From the NCBI GenBank assembly GCA_003573635.1, contig QUTJ01031469.1, positions 1 through 11,961 on the forward strand: a DNA stretch of 11,961 nt, written 5' to 3'. A model generated the notes under the pieces. It saw nothing but the letters and a program-made list of their open reading frames with translations, did not search any database and was not told the DNA's origin. The DNA comes from Goniomonas avonlea. Taxonomy: Eukaryota > Cryptophyceae > Goniomonadida > Goniomonadaceae. The position numbers and the translations under genes are program-made. Positions 1-7,200 of the stretch are shown here, piece by piece (the first letter of the stretch is position 1; every line of letters begins with the position of its first letter).

Positions 1-120
1 CGGTCTAGCTCCGAGAGCACCAATGTTCTGGGTCTGGGTCCCTCTCCTCCCCTCGCCCCCTTTCTCCCCACCCCTCCCCCTAACATGTCCCGTCCCCTCC
101 CCTAACCTGTCCCCTCGCAG
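1..120 (+). other. 3' end of a plus-strand intron of a neighbouring gene
   Basis: Positions 43-120 form a long C/T-rich tract ending in CCTCGCAG, with two CTAAC branch-like sites at 80-84 and 102-106. The last one lies about 15 nt before the AG, the same layout as two acceptors of the transporter gene, although on the opposite strand. This supports a real acceptor at 119-120 rather than simple low complexity. Confidence 0.5.
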
Positions 121-272
121 GACAGAGGTCAGTCTCTGCCTTGTCTGCCAACTCCGCCCAACGCCAAGCCACTGTTGTTCCAAAAGAATATTTCCGCCGA
201 TTCGTAATTAATAAATCGGCTGTTTTACCAAAATCTGTTCTCAAAGCCTTCAAATCGCGCGTCAAAGTTTGA
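121..272 (+). CDS. Possible last exon of an unidentified convergent gene
   Basis: After the acceptor at 120, one plus frame (first codon split) stays open to a TGA at 270-272 and gives about 50 residues, basic at the end (EYFRRFVINKSAVLPKSVLK, then AFKSRVKV). I do not recognise it. The other two frames stop near 205-212, beside an AATAAA at 210-215. The minus strand is also open here (80-355), so coding strand and frame are uncertain; the splice-site context favours plus. The gene would end tail-to-tail with the transporter, about 790 nt away. Confidence 0.35.
210..215 (+). promoter_or_regulatory. AATAAA polyadenylation hexamer
   Basis: Exact AATAAA within TTAATAAATC. It falls inside the longest candidate frame of the last exon, so it may be fortuitous, or it may mean that one of the two shorter frames is the true one. 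Confidence 0.25.
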
Positions 273-298
273 TAGTGCACCATCGTCCCTTCCTCGTC

Positions 299-512
299 CC
301 TCTCTCTCGGCCCGCTCCCTCTCCCTCGTTCCCTTCGAGCTCTCTTTCCCTCCACCTCGTCCCTCTCCCCTCCTCCTCCATCTTAATCCTCCCTCTGGCT
401 TTCCTTCGTCCCTCTGTCTCCATCTGCCTCGGAGAGGGGGAGGGGAAGAAGGGGAGGGAGAGACGGTGAGGGACGGAGGGGGCAGGGGAAGGGGGAAGGG
501 GAGGGAGGGACT
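299..512. repeat. Abutting pyrimidine-rich and purine-rich tracts with G-quadruplex potential
   Basis: The plus strand is almost pure C/T from about 299 to 430 and almost pure A/G from 432 to 512. The purine half has at least five runs of three or more G separated by one to three bases (478-509), which is G-quadruplex-forming in principle. The two halves are partly complementary and could also fold back on each other. Confidence 0.6.
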
Positions 513-653
513 TTGATAAGAGTTTTTTTTGTTCTGTTTTTGTTGCTTCCGAGTTTCTTTTTGTTCATTTTGTTGCACCCGAGTCCTGCGCACGGAAGAA
601 TTGCACCACCAGAAGACACCATCGAAATTGACTAATTCACTTTTATCATATAA

Positions 654-686
654 AGTCACGTGACTGACTCGAGTTGGACTCGAGTC
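654..686. repeat. Cluster of palindromes with CACGTG and paired CTCGAG
   Basis: AGTCACGTGACT (654-665) is a perfect 12-bp palindrome containing an E-box core. It is followed by GACTCGAGT twice (666-674 and 677-685), the second within the palindrome GACTCGAGTC. It lies downstream of the transporter stop. Role unknown. Confidence 0.6.
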
Positions 687-967
687 GCCCTAGTGTGGAA
701 CAAAGGTCACACTGACAAGTTGCTGAGCTCAAGGGCAGTCCAGAGTCCAGACGTTGCCCTCCTTGGCCCAACTTACAACCTTCCAGCATTCATATGGGGC
801 GCAGCACGATAATGCATTCAAACATCGTCATCAGTGCGCTCGTATGACTGCAGCACAACCGCACACACTGCAGCACGAGCGTTATCGGGCAGCGTCGCAT
901 ACAGCCCACGATCCCACGCCCCGGATCGTCGAGGACGATCTCCTGAGGCTGTGTGCTGTGTGGTCGT

Positions 968-1024
968 GATAACGCACGCGCTCACGATAACGCACGCGCT
1001 CACGTCGATAACGCACACGCTCAC
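968..1024. repeat. 18-bp tandem repeat, three copies
   Basis: The unit GATAACGCACGCGCTCAC occurs at 968-985, 986-1003 and, after a 3-bp spacer, 1007-1024 with one change. It lies about 40 bp past the transporter stop, so it is probably in its 3' untranslated region. Confidence 0.8.
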
Positions 1025-1064
1025 CCCAGCACTCAGCAGCGCAGGACATGGTGTCGGTACGGTG

Positions 1065-1231
1065 TCACACGTCGTCGTCAGCCCGCTTGGACCCGCCACT
1101 CCGCCACTCGGCCACGTCAAGAGTTTGAATCCGGTCTATATGGGGCCGCAGCACGATAATGCAGACGATACCAACGATGAGACAGATGGCTGTCACAATG
1201 TAGAAACCGTCGACGGTGACGGTGCAGTCGT
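1065..1231 (-). CDS. SLC33A1: Acetyl-CoA transporter terminal exon F
   Basis: This exon has 167 nt: two bases completing an Asp codon, 54 codons and TGA. It encodes CTVTVDGFYIVTAICLIVGI, the last transmembrane helix, then LRPHIDRIQTLDVAEWR, matching the family's C-terminal pattern (DGYY, helix, P...LQ....W). A short acidic tail ends in DDDV. The acceptor CACCTTCCGCAG lies at 1233-1232. A 24-bp near-copy of this exon occurs downstream at 792-815. Confidence 0.92.
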
Positions 1232-4200
1232 CTGCGGAAGGTGGGTGAGCAACAGGGAGGGGCACGGGGAGAGCGAGAGAGAGGGCGGGCGGGCGGGCGG
1301 GAGGGAGACAGAGAGTGTAATTCACATATCCTGGAAACCGCTGACAACAATCCACTGGGAGATCGATCCAGGTGCGAGGGAGAGGGAGGGAGAGGGAGGG
1401 AGAGGGAGGAGAGAGAGGGAGAGGGAGGAGAGAGAGCAAGGAGAGAGAGGCAGGAAAGAGAGGGAGAGAGGGTAAGAGGGAGTTGTGGATGCGCACCGGG
1501 CGTAACGCAGGAAGAGAAGGTCAGGGGTTCGACGGCGAACAGGACGAGGGACTGCGGCCACGTGCCGCCGAGGTTGGACAAGGTGTTGAGCAGCGTCAGG
1601 TACGACCCTCCTATTGCTGGGTCCCCGATGCGGGCGAAAAACGACCCCTAAGAAGAGGGAGTGGGGGGGGCATGCAGTGCTAGACACAGGTGTCCCGTAT
1701 CCAGGACAAGGTCCCAGTGTCCGAAGCAGGTTGTTATGGGGCAAACACTGGTGTGCGTGCGTGTGTTTGGGTGTGTGTGTGTGTCGTGTGTTGGACCTTT
1801 GGTGCTACAATAGTTTGTATCACTGCAAGAGAGTAGGCCGAGATACCTACTTGTAGTAACTGCATCTATCGTCCAAACACTGCAGGTTGTATGACTAGCG
1901 TTCCGTTGGATTGGATTGCTTGATTACGGAATGACGTGTCAATCCGAAATCGAGTAAATCCAACTGTCGGCAGTTTCCTGTGCTTTGGGAAACTTGGACG
2001 CAGTGCTGTGCCTGCTCCTTCGTTTTTTTTGCTGAGCACACCACTCCCTTCTACTTTTTCTACCGGGTTTCTCAGACTTCACTATGGCTTTACAAAGTTT
2101 CTCTGGCTTCGCGGCAGAACCTGACAAGTGCCCAGGTTTCGATGTTGAAACTTTGGTTCGATGTGCTGTCGATGGACCAGGATATTGCCCAAACCACGCT
2201 GCTCCCGTTGACCTCCTTCAGGGTGCCGAGGGCCCAGCAGCAGTGATCGATTTCTCATTGTGGCGGACCAACCATCAGGACTGCTCACGCCTGTTGGCTA
2301 ACAGAAATGATTTTGCTCGCTTGACTCGAGCTGCCTGGGCTGCGAAATGCTGTATTCCGGTTTGCCCACTTCGAGGCGGTCGAGCGCTGGCTGGGTCAGC
2401 CCAGCTTCGACAATGTGCGTCGTGCCCATTCGTCGCCCACCTCGAATGCCTGGAGCAGGTGGGTGGGAAGGCTTTGATGACCGAGGCGAACCTGGTGGTC
2501 TGCAGCCACTGCGTTAAACTCGGCAAGGAAGCCGAAATCAAGTTCAACGTCGGAGCCATGACACCTATTGCTAAGGCAAACATCGCCATCGCGGGCGGTG
2601 CCGCGCTTCGCGGGATCGCGCCAGCTGCGACTGGCAAAGCTGCAGAGTTCGAGCGGCTGTACCACACAGGTGATTGGCCAGTTGGCTTCGACAACGACAC
2701 TCAGACAATCCTGCAGTTCGCTCGCAAGTGACCTTTGTTGTTGCAATAGCCACACTGGTCATCCGGCGCAACCTTGGCAGGCGATGCCTTGGCCATCGCT
2801 GCGACACTGGACTGCGATGGCGTAGGCGTCACAGTGGCCGGCGTAGGCCCAATCGGCAGTATAGGGCACCAAATCAAAAATCACCGCTGGTGGCACTGAG
2901 TTCCTGAGCACGGTGCCGCTCTGCGTCGCGGAAAATCGCCTCGTCCCACGTGGCCTCCCATCGAGTCTGTTGCTGGCACCCTCGCCGGAACAGCAGTAAG
3001 TAATAAGAAGCCAACGGCCATCCGTGCTGCTTTTCGATGGCAGGAATAGGGTGATGGCAAATGCGATGCACATCGCCGCTTTGACCCGCGTAGTCTTGTA
3101 GGCGTCTTCTGCACACGGTCCGCAAAGGTGCGTTTGACGTACTGCTTCCAGCAGTGCAATCACTTTTGTCATACTCCAAGGTCGCGACAGCGTTACGCCG
3201 TCCTCACTCGCGACCGGGCGCTCCCAGCGTGTGTATGGTGTGTAGGATGCGAATTGTTTCTCCATCCCTGTCTTATTCTTATGAGGAGTGATAACAAGCT
3301 CTGCGAGGAGGCAGCGAAGCTACTCGAGCAGCAAGCGACGCCGACTACCGTGGGCGATGACGCAGAGCAGCGCGAAGAAGGCGGTCGCAAGCGCAAGCAC
3401 GGCAAGAAGTGACAACCATCACTGGTGTCAGGGTTGCCGTGCCAGCATCCCGACCATGATCGGTGTTCGCAATGGTCTCGATTCCAATACACAGCATGGG
3501 AGCGCACGCGTCCTATTGTCGGGAGACTGGTAGCATCAGGACCACACGATGAAGGACATACAGTGCACTCTTTCATGTTTCTGGTATCCAAGGCCATCGA
3601 CGGTGATTCGACGGATGCCATCGGCCCCTACCCGCACCAGCGATTCCATTGTGTGCATTCTGTGCAGAGAGGAGAGGTGGTCTGGTTTCGATTCACGCGT
3701 CGTCGAGGTGAGGATCGAACACGACCATACCCACCCTCTGTGGTCTCAGCAAGTGCCACCTTAGGAGTCCGCTGACGAGCGACATAGCGAGCTGTTTGCT
3801 CAAACAATAGTTGTAGGCATGCATGACTCAGAGGACGAACTTTACATTCAATTTGGGCTCCCACAGCTTGACTGGAGAGAGTGGGTGGCGCACGGTGCAC
3901 CACTTGAGGTCGTTGAGGGTATATGTTATGGGTGGAAATATGATTACTGGCGCGAGCCACGATCGCGCGAGGCGCTCATCCCCCATTACTTGGGTCAACG
4001 GCTCATCGCTCGATCAAGGCGGACCGGACCCACCGTTCTCGGTGCAAGCGGAGTTCAAGAGGGTGGCCACCGGCACCGGCAAGTGGGAAGGGCCCCTGTC
4101 CTACTACCCACTAGTACTCACCCCCATGCATTATGTGGACAAGTTGCGCGACTGTTAAGTGGCGTTTGGTGTTTGACAGCAAACACTCTAAGCATAACGA

Positions 4201-7200
4201 GGCGTGCAACCGTGCCACAGTGGAGTACTGCGAGGCAGACGACACCATCAATATCACCAACCCGGACTCGGTACAGTACAAAACCGACTAACCCGATGCT
4301 TTCCTAGGAACCGATCACGACCGAGTCCTTTGATCATTATATGGAGGCTTTCGTGCAGTCTGACGACTGGATGGAGCAGGAGTTCGCGCTCGCCGTGGTC
4401 GCACTATCTGCGTCCATGTTGCGGCGCAGTGTGGTCCCCAGCATCCGCTATGTGGGCCGGGAGGCAGCGATGACACTCCGATCGCGCAAGGTTCTCTCGA
4501 CGGCCACATGTATTTTCGCATCACGGGGTCGCACGAGAAGAACCAGTCGCTGAAAGCACTTACATGGCGCTACATCTCCGATGACAACTGTGTCGGGCTC
4601 CCCTTTGCCACATGGTTCGGACAGCTTCTCTTCCGCCCGGGAAGCAAGCCGGTCCGCTTCTCGCTAAGGAGAACGGGGACGTGTGGAGGTGTCGCGAGTT
4701 CGCTGCTTTCCTGGACCACTTCAGCGGTGTTACCGGCAGGAAGTGCAAGGAGCTGGGCGCCCAGTCATTCCGGAAGTGAATGGCCCAGATGCTCACTGAG
4801 CGAGGCCACCTCACCGACGAGCAGTTGCAGGCTTTCGGGTTTTGGCGTTCAGCGGCGTCAAAGATCTACAGCATGCGAGACGCCGAGAGCAGGCTCCGCC
4901 TGTTGCGAGGTGCGGTCTTTGTCGGTGCCACAACCGGTACCCCAGCGACCCGCAGCACCTCATTATTACCACCACACATAGGGGGGGCGTCCGTGACATG
5001 CCATCCTTGATATGGGGTACTGTCCCACTTTGGTTCTCCCACACGCTTTGGTTATCCCACACGCAGCCTCGATCAGTTAGCCTACGGCGCTATCGCAACC
5101 CGCGAACCCACTGATCGTGTCGCACTCGCTGTATGAGTGGTTAGTTCATGGCGTCTAACACCACCACTGAACCACACTATCGTGTACACACCCGCTAACT
5201 GTAGTTGCGTGCAGTCACGTAGCTCCCCACCCCTATCGACATACAGTTTGTGAGTGTGACAATGTGTGTATGACACATGTGCGTGTGTGTGTGTGAGAGA
5301 GAGCACGAGGCAGCCCGACACTGCGCCGCACACAAAAAGGGACGCGCCGACACAACCCAGGCGCACAGACAGATTAAACAATGTAGGACCAGACAAACTT
5401 CAATAGAACCCCTGATTCCAAAAGCAAGAAAGGAAAAACTCCCGTTGGGCAGAGAAACAAAGACAAGGCAACTTCCCCGGCTTTTGGAAAACTTGCAAAG
5501 AGAGGCAAACACTTTCCCCCCGAACCAAGCAAGCACGAAATCAAGCCTCGGTCGCACCATGGCTGTGAACATGACGTTGGTCATGAAGGCGCACAGGAGC
5601 ATGTACACCAGCACTGCCATCCCGAAAGTCGAGGTGGGCATATACATATACACTAACAAGGCACCGAGAGGGCCCAACCAGAGCTTCGCGTTGTACGCCC
5701 GCACCCACTGTGCGCCAGAGGTTAGGTGCGAGAGGTTAGGAGCGCGAGAGGTTAGGTGCGCAAGCGTGTTATCGTGTGTGAGTGTGAGAGGGAAGGGGTG
5801 GGGGGGGGGGACTGAGTGGATGTGTGTAGGCCCAGGCGTGGCAATGTCTAAGGCATGAGTTGAGTGCGGCTAGGGAGCAGAATTTCATGCCTACAGCTCG
5901 AGTTCGTATCTCCCTCTCTTAGCCAGTTCTTCTCAATCGAGAATCGACTAAGTACAGAGAGAGTTACGAACCACAGAGAGATTTGTGGCGGTTGGATTTC
6001 GAATCGACGTCTATCTGAGCAGCGGAGCGCTAATCTTATAGACTAAGATAACACTCGAAATCCTATCCGTAAATTGGCGGGTCCCACGAGAGGCCCCGCC
6101 GTTGGCTTCTCGTGGGACTGATGCTGTCNGCAATGCGCTTTGTAGCGCAAAATTCTGCTTTCTTTGACACTTTCCCACCCCTCTGAGACGGAAACTCGAT
6201 AAGAGAGAGGACGGAGCCACAGATTCGCCATGCAAGAAAGGCAGTCAAGACAGCGTTCGACCCAGCAACCCATCTCCAGAAACACCAAAGACCCACATTT
6301 TGTAACCAAAAAAAGACCCGGAGAACGAAACATGGACTCACAGGAGCGAGAGGGAACCGGCCCGCAGCCCAGCGGCCAGTAATCACTGCGAACACTATCT
6401 GAAACGGGAACTCGATCAGAGACAAAACGCCGAGTGTTTCTCTCTTGAAACCCTGTCAAAGTCAATGTCAACGGCCAGGTCACACACTAACGACAGCCCG
6501 ATACAAGACAAAGTGCGCCCCCAACTCACCTCATGTCCTAACGACAACTCAATACGAGACAAAGTGTGCTGCCAACTCACCTCTAGCAACGTCAATGTCC
6601 TAACGACAACTCGATACGAGACAAAGCTGAACGCCGGTTCGCCGTTTCAGCCAATCACATACCAGCCACTGGATTTGATACGAGCGACAGGAAGTAGGCA
6701 CTAGGCATCGTGACGAACGCACACTCGAGAAGAGAGACAACACCACTCCTCTACTTTGCACCACTCCGCCCCCCTCCTCTCCTCGGATCACTCCCGTCCC
6801 ACGCCGCTTGCAATCGTCTGCACTGCACCCTCAACTCGCCAGTCCAGCCCTCAGTGCAGGTCACACTTGTCAAGCTCACCTTATCGAGCAGCTTGAGCAG
6901 CGTAAGCTTGTCCGCCGCCGCAAACCCAGCCTTTGCCAAGCACAGCACAAGCGTGAGAGACCGCACGCCTAAATCGGTCAAGGATCCAAACTTGCCAAAG
7001 AGTGGGATCCGAACATGCCAAAGAGTGGGGAAAAACTGGCCCAGCTGAAGCAGCCAAAGGCGCACAGAGTGAGACCAACCCAGAGGAACCCACGGGACAG
7101 GGCAGAGCACACAGAAGAAAACTGAAGCAGCAAATGCCACGACCGAGGCCAGAACGACAGAGTCTGGCAGAAGACGAGTGTGTGTGTGTGAGTGTGGGTC

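Larger units (their letters stand above)
273..1064. other. Intergenic, low-complexity and repeat-rich stretch between convergent genes
   Basis: I see no gene here. It holds a pyrimidine block followed by a purine block (about 299-512), T-rich DNA (520-580), palindromes at 654-686, a fragment echoing the transporter's last exon (792-815), and an 18-bp tandem repeat (968-1024). It includes the 3' untranslated region of the minus-strand transporter. No AATAAA was found there; TGTAA at 777-773 on the minus strand is a possible alternative signal, as used in green algae. Confidence 0.6.
1773..5269 (+). mobile_element. Element copy 1: tyrosine-recombinase element with Gag-like ORF (defective, internally inverted)
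   Basis: The bounds are signatures shared with copy 2: left 1773-1818 (TG run, GTGTTG, 11-bp gap, GCTACAATAGTTTGT) and right 5203-5269. Order on the plus strand: PHD-finger Gag (2084), an inverted block (2702-3280), a basic tail (to 3412), an unidentified middle region (to about 4320) and a tyrosine recombinase (about 4335-4930). I find no reverse transcriptase. Tyrosine recombinase with a zinc-knuckle Gag points to the DIRS/Ngaro retrotransposon group; a Crypton-like DNA element with extra genes is the alternative. All genes are broken. It sits wholly in an intron, antisense to the host gene. Confidence 0.75.
1648..5557 (-). other. Intron 4 of the transporter gene (3.9 kb, hosts element copy 1)
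   Basis: Donor GTGCGA at 5557 and acceptor TTCTTAG at 1648. About 125 nt on the low side and 290 nt on the high side remain outside the element signatures, so the intron before insertion was about 410 nt. The element genes run antisense to the host transcript. The 5270-5557 stretch holds a TG/GA microsatellite (5279-5303) and otherwise no gene that I can see. Confidence 0.85.

Noticed and set aside
80-355. Minus-strand ORF of 91 codons that looks fairly protein-like in its middle part
   Set aside because: It overlaps a well-formed plus-strand acceptor and branch sites, has no recognisable domain, and its ends run into low-complexity sequence. Kept only as an alternative to the plus-strand exon.
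834-1475. Long plus-strand ORF of 213 codons
   Set aside because: It is antisense to the last transporter exon and runs through GAGAGG repeats (RE-rich, low complexity). It is a shadow.
1117-1581. Minus-strand ORF reading from exon E straight through CT repeats
   Set aside because: The exon E part is real, but the Leu/Ser/Pro-rich stretch is intron; splicing from 1497 to 1231 restores the family sequence.
2571-3179. Several minus-strand ORFs overlapping the Gag finger region
   Set aside because: They are shadows of the plus-strand PHD-finger frame left of 2701. Right of that point only the frames matching copy 2 were kept.
3128-3412. Plus-strand ORF of 94 codons treated as one protein
   Set aside because: Its first half is antisense to the inverted Gag block; only the part after about 3281 looks native.
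5203-5269. Right-end signature as a CRISPR-like or tRNA-like repeat
   Set aside because: There are only two copies, each at one element end, with no regular spacing array and no cloverleaf. A terminal sequence explains it better.
1773-5269. Long terminal repeats of an ordinary LTR retrotransposon
   Set aside because: Left and right signatures differ from each other; no long direct or inverted repeat pairs the ends of one copy, and no protease, integrase core or reverse transcriptase was seen in copy 1.
5277-5858. Plus-strand ORF of 193 codons across TG/GA repeats and transporter exon D
   Set aside because: It is antisense to a well-supported exon and begins in a microsatellite. No domain.
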